17,767 nt of DNA from Chloroflexota bacterium. GTDB taxonomy: Bacteria; Chloroflexota; Dehalococcoidia; JABGRK01. This document shows, in pieces, positions 1-7,523 of the stretch. The notes beneath the pieces were generated by a model. That model made no database searches. It saw only the letters and a list, made by a program, of their open reading frames with translations, and was not told where the DNA came from. Position 1 is the first letter of the stretch; every line of letters begins with the position of its first letter. The stretch is taken from NCBI GenBank assembly GCA_030665485.1, contig DAOUZV010000007.1, forward strand, positions 1-17,767, in the 5' to 3' direction. The position numbers were made by a program, and so were the translations under genes.

Positions 1-768
1 CCTGATGTAAATGTATCCGTTATTAGAACCGATAGCGTATGCCCCGATTACCATACCTTCCAGTATGCTGTGCGGGTTGCCCTCAACGAGGCTCCTGTCC
101 ATATAGGCGCCGGGGTCGCCCTCATCAGCGTTGCATATCACATATCGGACGCCATCTTCAGATACAGCGTCGCGGGTCGCCTGCCACTTCCTGCCGGTGG
201 GAAATCCTCCTCCTCCACGGCCTCTCAAGCCCGATTTTACAACCTCATCTATTACCTGCTGCGGTTTCATTGATGTTAGCGCCTTGCTGAGTGCAGCATA
301 TCCACCCAGCGCGATATAATCCTCAATGCTGGTGGGGTCGATATGCCCGTTGTTGCCAAAAATCAGCCGCTGTTGCTTGGCATAGAACGGCACATCCGCC
401 TCATGAATCAGCTTTTCATCGGTATCAGGATTAACATAGAGCAGCTTTTCAACAACGTTGCCCTTTATCATCGTTTCCGAGATGATCTCGGGTACATCCT
501 CTATTTTTACCTGCTGATAGAATATTCCCTTGGGGTGAACCACTACCAGGGGCCCTCTTTCACAAAAGCCGTGACAACCGGTGGTGCGCACCTCTACGTC
601 CGCGCCCTGCTTTTTAGCTTCGTCTCTCAATGCATCGGTTATGCTCTCACAGCCGTAGGCGTGACACCCAGTTCCGCTACATATGGAAATATAAGGCTTG
701 CCGGGGTCTCTTTTATCGTTTATCGACTTTGTTAAAGCCTCAAGTTCAGTTGGGGACTTAAGTTTCAT
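1..768 (-). CDS. nuoF: NuoF/HndC-type flavoprotein subunit of an NAD(P)H:ferredoxin-linked oxidoreductase (partial, C-terminus off the left edge)
   Basis: The first 256 residues are present; the rest lies beyond position 1. An N-terminal thioredoxin-like [2Fe-2S] domain (about residues 25-100) has its four cysteines at C30, C35, C65 and C69 in a CxxxxC...CxxxC arrangement. It is followed by the start of the NuoF FMN/NADH-binding domain, with the hallmark GLRGRGGGGFPTG at 180-192 and NADEGDPGAY at 213-222. This fusion of a ferredoxin-like domain to NuoF is typical of HndC/HydB-type subunits of NAD(P)-linked hydrogenases and related bifurcating enzymes rather than of classical complex I NuoF. 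Family knowledge: it binds FMN and a 4Fe-4S cluster and exchanges electrons with NAD(P)H. Start: the ATG lies 11 bases after the nuoE stop, with AAGG at the stop as ribosome site. The physiological partner (hydrogenase, NuoG-like subunit or PFOR itself) is not visible here. Confidence 0.9.
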   Translation of the reverse strand, partial: MKLKSPTELEALTKSINDKRDPGKPYISICSGTGCHAYGCESITDALRDEAKKQGADVEVRTTGCHGFCERGPLVVVHPKGIFYQQVKIEDVPEIISETMIKGNVVEKLLYVNPDTDEKLIHEADVPFYAKQQRLIFGNNGHIDPTSIEDYIALGGYAALSKALTSMKPQQVIDEVVKSGLRGRGGGGFPTGRKWQATRDAVSEDGVRYVICNADEGDPGAYMDRSLVEGNPHSILEGMVIGAYAIGSNNGYIYIR

Positions 769-779
769 CTCCACACACC

Positions 780-1232
780 TTACTCATACTTCTTTAGCAT
801 TTTTTCAACTTTGTCCGTGCGCATTTGACCGGCATAGTCGCCATCAACCACCACTATCGGCCCCAGCGCACAGGCACCGACGCAGTTCACCGTCTCCAGG
901 CTGAAACGCCCATCGTCGGTGGAATCACCGGCATCGATTCCGCTGGCACGCTCGATTTTTTCAAGAACACGCTCGGCACCTCTGACGTGGCAGGCAGTAC
1001 CCATGCACACATTAATCAGGTGACGTCCACGCGGTTTCATGCTGAACGCCTTAAAGAACGTTGCCACACTGTAGACCTGGCTCAAGGATATACCCAAACC
1101 CAGACCAACCTGAACCAGCGAATCTTTGGGAAGGTAGTTTTCCTCAGCCTGAATATCCTGCAGAATGGGAACGAGCTGCCCCATGTCGCGGTCATATTTA
1201 TCCAATATGGATGCCATCTTCTTATTGTCCAT
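780..1232 (-). CDS. nuoE: NuoE/HndA-type [2Fe-2S] thioredoxin-like subunit
   Basis: The 150-residue protein matches the whole length of the NuoE (24 kDa) family. A helical N-terminal part (about 1-70, with the family-typical segment QVYSVATFFKAF at 52-63) is followed by a thioredoxin-like fold carrying the [2Fe-2S] ligands C76, C81, C117 and C121. Family role: passes electrons between the FMN site on NuoF and downstream clusters. The gene overlaps the end of porB by 11 bases and is followed 11 bases later by the NuoF-like gene, so the two are translated from the por transcript. The same subunit type serves complex I, NADP-reducing hydrogenases (HndA) and bifurcating enzymes; the fused ferredoxin domain on the adjacent NuoF points to the hydrogenase/bifurcating group. 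Confidence 0.92.
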   Translation of the reverse strand: MDNKKMASILDKYDRDMGQLVPILQDIQAEENYLPKDSLVQVGLGLGISLSQVYSVATFFKAFSMKPRGRHLINVCMGTACHVRGAERVLEKIERASGIDAGDSTDDGRFSLETVNCVGACALGPIVVVDGDYAGQMRTDKVEKMLKKYE

Positions 1233-2148
1233 ATGCCTTTTCCTTTAGCTTGTTGTATTCCTCAATTACTCTTGCCTGTATTGTATCAATATCGTCTTCG
1301 GTCAGATGCCTGAACCTGCCCTGAGGTTTCATATAGTCTTTTATAGAGCGTAATTTCTCAAATTCCATGCTCATCTTGTATTTGCCTTTTACCACCTCGA
1401 ACAACGGGAATACGCCGGTTTCCACGACCAGACGTGCCAGAGCAACGCTGAGTTCACCCGGGGAGCGCCAGCCGGTGGGACATGGCGAAAATACCTGTAT
1501 ATAGGCCGGCCCCTTGGTGTTCACGCCCTTCTTAACCTTGTCCATAAGGTCGAAGGGATAAGCGGGGCTGGCGGTGGCCACATAATCGATGTTATGCGCA
1601 ACCGCAATCGCAGGTAAATTCTTTTTCTGCGTCTGCTGGCCAATACTTTTCTTGCCCGTAGGAGAGGTAGTGGTTACCGCACCGTATGGGGTTGAGCTTG
1701 ACCTCTGGATTCCGGTGTTCATATATGCCTCGTTGTCAAAGCACACATAAAGTAAGTCATGGCCTCGCTCAAACGCGCCGGAAAGCGCCTGCAATCCAAT
1801 ATCAGCGGTAGCACCGTCACCACCCATGGCCAGAATATTAACCTTCTTGTCTCGGTACTTGCCTTTTCTCTGCATCACCTTTATCGCTGATTCAACACCG
1901 GAGGCAACCGCTGCTGCGTTCTCAAACAGGGTGTGCATCCACGGCACTTCCCATGTGGTTTGCGGGAACAGAGACGATACAATCTCGATACACCCTGTAG
2001 AATTAATTACTATTGTTTCCCGCCCCAACGCCTTACAAACCTGCCTTACGGCCAGCATTTCGCCGCAGCCTACGCAGGCGCGATGACCGGGTGCGAAATA
2101 CTCTTTTCTCGGCGCCAGCTTGGGGACATACAGACCGTATTTATCCAT
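1222..2148 (-). CDS. porB: Pyruvate:ferredoxin oxidoreductase, beta subunit (TPP-binding)
   Basis: The 308-residue protein is the thiamine pyrophosphate subunit of a four-subunit PFOR, which oxidises pyruvate and CoA to acetyl-CoA and CO2 while reducing ferredoxin (or the reverse, for CO2 fixation). The cofactor motif GDG (110-112) pairs with N139 in FDNEAYMNTG. Four cysteines fit the ligands of the proximal 4Fe-4S cluster: C25 and C28 (CVGC), C53 (TGC) and C223 (SPCPTGW). Length is usual for PorB. The ATG follows the porA stop by one base, and GAGGG inside the end of porA can serve as ribosome site. The subunit order C-D-A-B supports pyruvate rather than 2-oxoglutarate (usually two-subunit) as substrate; a 2-ketoisovalerate enzyme is the main alternative. 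Confidence 0.93.
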   Translation of the reverse strand: MDKYGLYVPKLAPRKEYFAPGHRACVGCGEMLAVRQVCKALGRETIVINSTGCIEIVSSLFPQTTWEVPWMHTLFENAAAVASGVESAIKVMQRKGKYRDKKVNILAMGGDGATADIGLQALSGAFERGHDLLYVCFDNEAYMNTGIQRSSSTPYGAVTTTSPTGKKSIGQQTQKKNLPAIAVAHNIDYVATASPAYPFDLMDKVKKGVNTKGPAYIQVFSPCPTGWRSPGELSVALARLVVETGVFPLFEVVKGKYKMSMEFEKLRSIKDYMKPQGRFRHLTEDDIDTIQARVIEEYNKLKEKAYGQ

Positions 2149-2149
2149 A

Positions 2150-3325
2150 TTATTCCCTCACTCCCAGCATTTCATATTCGTTCTCTGATCCGTTTTTAGC
2201 TATCTCTACGCCTTTGGTAATCATCTCTTCAAACTCTTCCGGTGCAATATCGCGTCCGCCAAGCCCGCCAATAAAGCTCACTACCTGCGGCCGTTTTTTC
2301 ATCTGATAGAAAGCCGACCTTATCTCTGAGCAAAGAGGCCCAGCCGGACCACCGTAGGAAATAGCTCTATCGAGTACTACCATGTTATCGGCGCTCTTGG
2401 CCGCGTCGCGCAGCTCTGCAAACGGAAAAGGTCTCCACAAGCGCAATCTGATTAAACCTACCTTTTTGCCTTCGGCTCTCATCTTGTCGATCGCCAGCGT
2501 TGCGGTTTCACTGAAACTGCCCATTGTCACCAGAATGGTCTCTGCATCGTCCGACTTGTAGGTCTCTACCGGATTGTAATGCCGGCCGAACATGTCACCC
2601 CATTCTTTCCAAATCTTCTTTATGGTTTCTTTGGAGTTGGTAAGGGCCACCTCCTGCGCCTTCTTTATTTCAGGATATATATGCGGCGGGCCGTATGTTC
2701 CCACCGACACGGGGCTATCAGGATCGAGCTTATGATCATAATTGAACGGGGGAAGGAATTTATCGACCTCCTCCTGATCCATTATTATTATGGACTCTAT
2801 AACATGCGTCAGATGAAAGCCATCCATGTGAACCATCACCGGGAACATCACGTCTTTATGCTCGGCAATTTTGAACGCCGATATCAGCAGGTCATGAACT
2901 TCCTGGCCGTTTTCCGCCACTATCTGAACCCAGCCAGTGTCGCGAACTCCCATCATATCGGAGTGGTCGCCCCAAACACTCAAAGGTCCGGACAGCGCCC
3001 TGTTGCATATGGCTGCAACCATAGGCAATCTGCTCGACGCGGGAATTGTCAGCACCTCGTGCATTAATTCCAGTCCCTGGCCCGCGGTTGCGGTAAACGT
3101 TCTGGCTCCCGTTGCAGATGATCCGCAACAAGCGCTCATTGCAGAATGCTCCGACTCAACGCAGATGTACTCAGCATCCAGATCACCGTCCGCCACGTAT
3201 TCAGAAAGTTTTTCAACGATATGCGTCTGAGGAGTGATGGGATATGCTGCGATAACGTCTGCATTTGCCAGTTTTATTGCCTCAGCAGCCGCGAAGGATA
3301 CTTCAGTTCCGACTTTTTTCGCCAT
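2150..3325 (-). CDS. porA: Pyruvate:ferredoxin oxidoreductase, alpha subunit
   Basis: The 391-residue protein matches PorA across its length. The N-terminal pyrimidine-binding domain has YPITPQT (28-34) and ESEHSAMSA (57-65), including the conserved glutamate region that activates TPP. The C-terminal transketolase-C-like domain contains the typical RLRLWRPFPF stretch and a GGLGGRDI motif near the end. I chose the ATG at 3325 and not an upstream ATG at 3367: a GGAGG site lies about nine bases ahead of it, and it overlaps the porD stop by one base (TAATG), a classic coupled start. PorA and PorB together form the active site; PorC and PorD complete the complex in the cytoplasm. Confidence 0.93.
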   Translation of the reverse strand: MAKKVGTEVSFAAAEAIKLANADVIAAYPITPQTHIVEKLSEYVADGDLDAEYICVESEHSAMSACCGSSATGARTFTATAGQGLELMHEVLTIPASSRLPMVAAICNRALSGPLSVWGDHSDMMGVRDTGWVQIVAENGQEVHDLLISAFKIAEHKDVMFPVMVHMDGFHLTHVIESIIIMDQEEVDKFLPPFNYDHKLDPDSPVSVGTYGPPHIYPEIKKAQEVALTNSKETIKKIWKEWGDMFGRHYNPVETYKSDDAETILVTMGSFSETATLAIDKMRAEGKKVGLIRLRLWRPFPFAELRDAAKSADNMVVLDRAISYGGPAGPLCSEIRSAFYQMKKRPQVVSFIGGLGGRDIAPEEFEEMITKGVEIAKNGSENEYEMLGVRE

Positions 3326-3603
3326 TACTCGGTCTCCTCCACCATATGTATTGCCTTGGTCCAGCACTCGTTAGCGCAGATTCCACAGCCCTTGCAGTGA
3401 TACTCATCCCACCAGGGATATCCGTCATCTTGCTTCCAACCGATGCTGGCATCGGGACAGTAGATATAGCACAGGCCGCACTTTATGCACTTGGCCAAGT
3501 CCCATTCAGGGCGCTGTGACCGCCAGTCGCCGGTTCTGTACTCTTTTGCACTGCCCGGCGCAGTGACTATCGCACCAATAGGTATTTCCTTCCAGCTAAA
3601 CAA
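3325..3603 (-). CDS. porD: Pyruvate:ferredoxin oxidoreductase, delta subunit (2x[4Fe-4S] ferredoxin)
   Basis: The 92-residue ferredoxin-like subunit has two complete 4Fe-4S motifs, C39-C42-C45-C49 and C70-C73-C76-C80. The first is followed by the usual proline; in the second the proline normally found after the last cysteine is replaced by tryptophan (ECWTKAI), a small deviation. The N-terminal extension of about 35 residues (SWKEIPIGAIV, GDWRSQRPEWD) is typical of PorD and docks the domain on the complex. Role: carries electrons from the TPP site out to external ferredoxin. The start is TTG, set by GGAGG six bases upstream at the end of porC; its stop overlaps the porA start. Confidence 0.93.
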   Translation of the reverse strand: MFSWKEIPIGAIVTAPGSAKEYRTGDWRSQRPEWDLAKCIKCGLCYIYCPDASIGWKQDDGYPWWDEYHCKGCGICANECWTKAIHMVEETE

Positions 3604-3604
3604 T

Positions 3605-4156
3605 TTAGGCCTCCACTACAGTTTGTTCATAGGCTGTTTGGCACGCATTGATATTCTTCTCCGCGATCTTGCCAAACCGGTGATGTATGGGAGCGATCAC
3701 AGATTTCATATCGACGCAACCGGTGACCTTTATCAGCGCACCCATCATCGTAGTATTGGTAATTGGAACACCCAACTTCTCTTTTGCTATCTTTAGGGCA
3801 TCAAGTACTGCTATTTTATAATCTCCCTTGTACTCGGATTTAATGTCACCAAGGCTTCTTTTGGTGTTCACGATCAAATATCCACCGCTTTTAAGACCTG
3901 AGGTAACATCCACAATCTTAAGTAAACCGGGATCCAGAACAATTACCACATCAGGTTTGGTCACCTCAGAGCGCACCTTAACCGGCGAGCCCTCATTGAT
4001 CCTGTTAAAAGCAAGTACCGGGGCTCCCCTTCTTTCAGGTCCGAAACTGGGAAAAGCCTGAGCATACTTCTCCTCACTGATAGCAGCAAGCGCTACCAAC
4101 TCCGCGGAGGTAACAGCTCCCTGGCCGCCTCGGCCGTGCCAGCGCATCTCTAGCAT
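3605..4156 (-). CDS. porC: Pyruvate:ferredoxin oxidoreductase, gamma subunit
   Basis: The 183-residue protein belongs to the 2-oxoacid:acceptor oxidoreductase gamma family. The glycine-rich GRGGQGA sits at 8-14, the family motif FGPERRGAPV at 38-47, and NTTMMGALIKVTG in the C-terminal half. Family role: structural and CoA-binding part of PFOR. It is the first protein gene of the por operon and starts 27 bases after the tRNA-Arg. The ATG at 4156 has GGGAGG only four bases upstream; an internal ATG at codon 4 would have a wider gap of about 13 bases, so either is possible, with the first favoured. One base separates its stop from the porD start. Confidence 0.93.
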   Translation of the reverse strand: MLEMRWHGRGGQGAVTSAELVALAAISEEKYAQAFPSFGPERRGAPVLAFNRINEGSPVKVRSEVTKPDVVIVLDPGLLKIVDVTSGLKSGGYLIVNTKRSLGDIKSEYKGDYKIAVLDALKIAKEKLGVPITNTTMMGALIKVTGCVDMKSVIAPIHHRFGKIAEKNINACQTAYEQTVVEA

Positions 4157-4183
4157 TGGTCCTCCCTGCCCATAAAATAAAAA

Positions 4184-4255
4184 TACCCCCGGAGAGATTC
4201 GAACTCTCGCCCCCAGCTCCGGAGGCTGGTGCTCTATCCACTGAGCTACGGGGGC
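4184..4255 (-). tRNA. tRNA-Arg (anticodon CCG)
   Basis: The minus strand folds into a full cloverleaf of 72 bases. The acceptor stem GCCCCCG/CGGGGGT has a terminal G-U pair and discriminator A. The D stem is GCTC/GAGC with an AGTGGATA loop. The anticodon stem is CCAGC/GCTGG with loop CTCCGGA, so the anticodon is CCG and reads CGG. A four-base variable loop and the T arm GAGAG-TTCGAAT-CTCTC follow. The 3' CCA is not encoded. A T-rich run (TATTTTTATTTT) follows directly and could act as a weak terminator before porC. Confidence 0.96.
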
Positions 4256-4268
4256 GCATTAGTTAAAA

Positions 4269-4298
4269 ATTTTATCATAAGTAATTGTAATAATGCAA
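4269..4298 (-). promoter_or_regulatory. Putative promoter of tRNA-Arg and perhaps the por operon
   Basis: Reading the minus strand, TTGCAT (4293-4298) and TAAAAT (4269-4274) are 18 bases apart, and the -10 ends 13 bases before the tRNA 5' end. No clearer promoter lies between the tRNA and porC, so this may drive both. Based on sequence match only. Confidence 0.5.
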
Positions 4299-4375
4299 GA
4301 TTGAAGTGAATATGAACAACATTTTGGGGATATTGGGGCCTCACACCGGTGGTTTTTGAGCGATTTTTACGGCTT

Positions 4376-5722
4376 TTAATTAACTCGGCGCGTCAGGCGG
4401 CCCTCACCGGATTTCATGATGCCGTATTTTGCAAGAGGTGGTGCAATAAGTTCGTTCACTATAGTTGAGATGATTATGGCTCCGACCACTATCGAGGCTA
4501 TAGAGTGAAATCCTTCTTTTGATTGCAATGACAGGGCCAAACCGATGCTAACGCCGGCTTTAGGCAACAGGGCAAAGCCCAGGTACTTTCTCACCGTTTC
4601 CGGTGCACCTGCCATTTTAGCTCCAACCCATGAACCACCGAACTTGCCCGCCATTCTCCCCGCAACAATCAAAACACCGATCACCACGATAGCCAATAGA
4701 GCATTCGTATCAAGATGCTCGCCACCAAAGAAAGATGCTCCAGCTAGGGTAAAGAACAAAACAAATACTAAATCCTCAATTCCAACCACGGCGTCAATCA
4801 TTCTGCTGTGTTTCATCCGATTTACCACAACGAATCCGAAGGCCATGTTGGCCAATATGATCGACAGATCCAAAACATATGCAACGCCACCACAGGCAAC
4901 CACAAGGCCAAGCACCGCCAACGTAGTTTGAACTCTCTGACGGCGCAGATAACGCGTTATGTAAATCAACATAAAAGCAAATATCAAACCTAACAGAAGA
5001 GAGAACAGTATTTCAACAGCAGGATGTGCTATCATGTCAGACACCGATACTCCGCCGCTATTGAGCAGAGATGACGAAAAACCGGCCACAAGCGCAAAAC
5101 AGATAACCGCCAACGCATCATCAAGGGCAACAACGGCAAGAATGGTATTGGTAAGAGGGCCTTTGGCCTTAAGTTCATGAAGTACAGCAACAACGGCGGC
5201 AGGTGCCGTTGCCAGAGATATCGCCCCGGCAACCAATCCTATAGCTATATATGACTGTGTATCCAAATTAAATTCAGTCAGATACTTACCTACCAAGGGT
5301 TGAGCACCAAAGCCTAGAATTAGTAATACCAAGGCGAACGGAGCCAGCCCCTGAGTGAGAGTTACTATGCCTACACTTTTCCCAATCCCTTTGAGATTAT
5401 CAATCCGAAGGCTGCCTCCAATAACAAAGGCAATTAAGCTTAAGGCCATGGGAATGATAAGGTCATAAACAAGTTCTACCGGCCCATCAAAGACTCGAAT
5501 GCCATCTTCCCAAATGCTGGGTTCAAAAAGGCTCCAACTGAATAGCTTCTGCGAGATATATGGGTTGAGTAGAATGCCAAAAACCAGATAGCCAGTAATT
5601 GCCGGAAGACCTATCTTCCTGGCAATACGCCCACCTATAACACCGAATACCAGAAGCACGCCAAATGCAAGTGCTGTTGATTCGATGGGACCAAGGTCAA
5701 TCTGCAATCCCAGAAAATCCAA
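4376..5722 (-). CDS. CPA2-type cation/proton antiporter (downstream paralog)
   Basis: This 448-residue integral membrane protein has about a dozen hydrophobic segments over its whole length and no cytosolic TrkA-N or USP domain, unlike KefB/KefC. Diagnostic stretches are GLPAITGYLVFGILLNPY (38-55), ATAPAAVVAVLHE (171-183) and VALDDALAV (198-206), whose paired aspartates D201-D202 match the ion-binding DD of electrogenic CPA2 antiporters such as NapA. Inference: it exchanges Na+ or K+ for H+ across the cytoplasmic membrane; the ion cannot be read from sequence. The start is TTG with AAGG seven bases upstream. It lies 109 bases after its paralog; that gap holds only a weak possible promoter (TATTAT complement at 5801-5806 with a poor -35). 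The two share many blocks, including LLPxAGVSIGLA (K here, Q in the paralog) and the C-terminal MKSGEG or MRSGEG. Confidence 0.88.
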   Translation of the reverse strand: MDFLGLQIDLGPIESTALAFGVLLVFGVIGGRIARKIGLPAITGYLVFGILLNPYISQKLFSWSLFEPSIWEDGIRVFDGPVELVYDLIIPMALSLIAFVIGGSLRIDNLKGIGKSVGIVTLTQGLAPFALVLLILGFGAQPLVGKYLTEFNLDTQSYIAIGLVAGAISLATAPAAVVAVLHELKAKGPLTNTILAVVALDDALAVICFALVAGFSSSLLNSGGVSVSDMIAHPAVEILFSLLLGLIFAFMLIYITRYLRRQRVQTTLAVLGLVVACGGVAYVLDLSIILANMAFGFVVVNRMKHSRMIDAVVGIEDLVFVLFFTLAGASFFGGEHLDTNALLAIVVIGVLIVAGRMAGKFGGSWVGAKMAGAPETVRKYLGFALLPKAGVSIGLALSLQSKEGFHSIASIVVGAIIISTIVNELIAPPLAKYGIMKSGEGRLTRRVN

Positions 5723-5831
5723 TTTTAAACCTTGGTGGGATTATACATAATTCGGCATAAAGGCTCAAGGGGGTTTCGGAATACGAATTGAAATACCAAA
5801 ATAATATGGCGCAAATGCCACCAATCCAGCA

Positions 5832-7127
5832 CTAGACTGCGTGACCTTCGCCGGACCTCATAACCGCAATCCTTACCAGCGGCGGCGCAATTATCTCGGT
5901 TATAATAACCGCAACAAAAATGGAGCTCATAAGCAACGTCCCTATAGAAGCCAAACCCGGCATATTAGCGGCCGACGTAGCCAACCCTATGCTTACCCCC
6001 GCCTGAGGCAGCAAGGTGATGCCCAGCCATTTTCTCACGTTTGGTGGGGATTTGGCAGCGGTTGCGCCCAGCCACGCTCCCAGGTATTTACCGGCAAACC
6101 TAGCAATTAGAAGCAGGCTGCCGATGATGGTTGCCACACCCAGCTGGTCGAAGTCGAAATTCGCTCCCACAACGGCGAAGAATGCGACGAAAACCATGTC
6201 CTCCATGCTCAAAGCCATATCTATCAGACGAGTGGATTTCATCTGATTTACAACAACGAAACCAAACGCCATGCAGGTGAGTATATACTCAAACCCCAGC
6301 ATTTCGGCAATGCCCCCGCAGAGGACAACCGTACCCAGCACAACCAGGGTCATAGTGCCTCTCTGGCCTCTGAAAAAGCGCGAAACGTAAATCAGCAGAT
6401 ATCCAAACACAACGCCCAGCAGCACCGAAAGCACAAGGTGAATAACAGGAGACAGTAACAGTTGCGAAACGGAGTCTACTCCACCTTGCAGAATAGCCGT
6501 TGCCACACCTGCCATCAGGATGAAAGCTACAACCGCTAAGGCATCATCAAGAGCCACCACACCCAGGATGGTTGTGGTCATCGGTCCTCTGGCCTTTACC
6601 TCGTGCAGTACGGCAATCGTTGCCGCCGGCGCGGTGGCCAGTGATATGGACCCCGCGACAAGACCAAGGGCAAGATAGGAGTTGCTGCCGACAAGCATGT
6701 CTGGAGGAGCCACAAACGGCCCGACAAAAGCCACCAACAGGAAAACAAAAAGAAAGGGAACCGCTCCCTGAATTAAGGTTACCGATGATATTCTCTTACC
6801 CAGGCCCCTTAAGGTATCCAGCCTCAAGCTTCCACCAATAATGTAAGCAATGTAGCTGAGAGCAATGATTTCAATCAAGTCAACAAGCTGCTCAATTATC
6901 TCTGGATTGAAGTAATGGTGCGAGGGATCGATACGGTTGGTTACATAGGGGTTCAGCAATATACCGAACACAAGATAACCGGTAATAGCAGGCAGCCCGA
7001 ACCTTTTGGCTAAACGGCCACCAAAAAGACCAAGGGCAAGGAGTAAGCCAAATGCTAGTGCGGAAGAAACCTCACCCACTTCAATATGCAGAAAGTCTAA
7101 AACGCTGCTCAACTGCCAATTACCCAA
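5832..7127 (-). CDS. CPA2-type cation/proton antiporter (upstream paralog)
   Basis: This 431-residue membrane protein is a close relative of the next gene, with the same motifs in the same order: GLPAITGYLVFGILLNPY (44-61), ATAPAATIAVLHE (164-176), VALDDALAV (191-199, ion-binding pair D194-D195), AFGFVVVNQMK and LLPQAGVSIGLA. No regulatory C-terminal domain is attached. The start is TTG, with AAGG seven bases before it, exactly as in the paralog. The neighbouring upstream region on this strand contains a TATAAA-like element near 7160 but no convincing -35. Function in cation or pH homeostasis is inferred from the family; the two copies could form a heterodimer or differ in ion or pH range, which the sequence does not settle. 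Confidence 0.88.
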   Translation of the reverse strand: MGNWQLSSVLDFLHIEVGEVSSALAFGLLLALGLFGGRLAKRFGLPAITGYLVFGILLNPYVTNRIDPSHHYFNPEIIEQLVDLIEIIALSYIAYIIGGSLRLDTLRGLGKRISSVTLIQGAVPFLFVFLLVAFVGPFVAPPDMLVGSNSYLALGLVAGSISLATAPAATIAVLHEVKARGPMTTTILGVVALDDALAVVAFILMAGVATAILQGGVDSVSQLLLSPVIHLVLSVLLGVVFGYLLIYVSRFFRGQRGTMTLVVLGTVVLCGGIAEMLGFEYILTCMAFGFVVVNQMKSTRLIDMALSMEDMVFVAFFAVVGANFDFDQLGVATIIGSLLLIARFAGKYLGAWLGATAAKSPPNVRKWLGITLLPQAGVSIGLATSAANMPGLASIGTLLMSSIFVAVIITEIIAPPLVRIAVMRSGEGHAV

Positions 7128-7523
7128 CTAGAGGCCTTAAAGGAATAGCGCGGAATTTTATACAACGCATTTCTTACCGGTCTTTTAAAGCTAATATAAG
7201 TATACCATAAGTAGCACATAAGCGTGATGGCACTTAGTGTAGAGGGGGAATTGTTACTGTTTATCCAGCTATTTCATCCCATAACTACAGTTTTGAGGCT
7301 ATCCTGCTCGCATTGTAGGAAGAAGTTCAAGTATTCTGTAAAGTTAAACCTCATATAACATGAAGAAAACAGTCAAATTTAACTCTAGAGGGGTTGACAT
7401 TTGCGGGTTTGATATTTATTATTTTGGCTAGATAAAACCCCCAGCAACCCCGATTTGCTAAAGAGCGATTTCCTTGGGTTATAAAAGTAAGCCCTTGTAT
7501 ATATGATTCAGTAAGGATAGTTT
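7128..7523. other. Divergent intergenic region between antiporter genes and pyrG
   Basis: These 396 bases hold no plausible gene on either strand. The right third contains the pyrG promoter (7394-7422) with an 8-bp palindrome CTCTAGAG (7383-7390) just upstream of the -35. The transcribed leader of about 95 bases has two weak hairpins: AGCAA/TTGCT (7443-7447 with 7455-7459) and GGGTTA with TAAgCCC (7476-7481 with 7488-7494). AACCC runs near 7436 and 7446 could instead pair with GGGTT at 7476. No U-tract follows, so a classical attenuator is not shown. In the left two thirds I see nothing recognisable beyond AT-rich sequence. Confidence 0.6.
7394..7422 (+). promoter_or_regulatory. Strong housekeeping promoter for pyrG
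   Basis: TTGACA (7394-7399), a 17-base spacer and TATTAT (7417-7422) make a near-perfect sigma-70-type promoter. Predicted transcription start is near 7429, giving a leader of about 95 bases before pyrG. Confidence 0.8.

Noticed and set aside
343..735. Open frame of 130 codons on the plus strand
   Set aside because: It lies antisense to the well-conserved NuoF gene and shows no recognisable family features.
2579..3067. Open frame of 162 codons on the plus strand
   Set aside because: It is the antisense of porA; its composition (rich in His, Arg, Tyr) is that of a shadow frame.
3326..3367. Longer porA start at 3367
   Set aside because: It would overlap porD by 43 bases with no ribosome site, and the extra residues do not look like PorA; ATG 3325 has GGAGG.
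4344..4351. CACCGGTG palindrome followed by TTTTT downstream of the tRNA promoter
   Set aside because: A terminator hairpin needs a loop, and this palindrome has none; the T-run is also on the strand opposite to the local genes.
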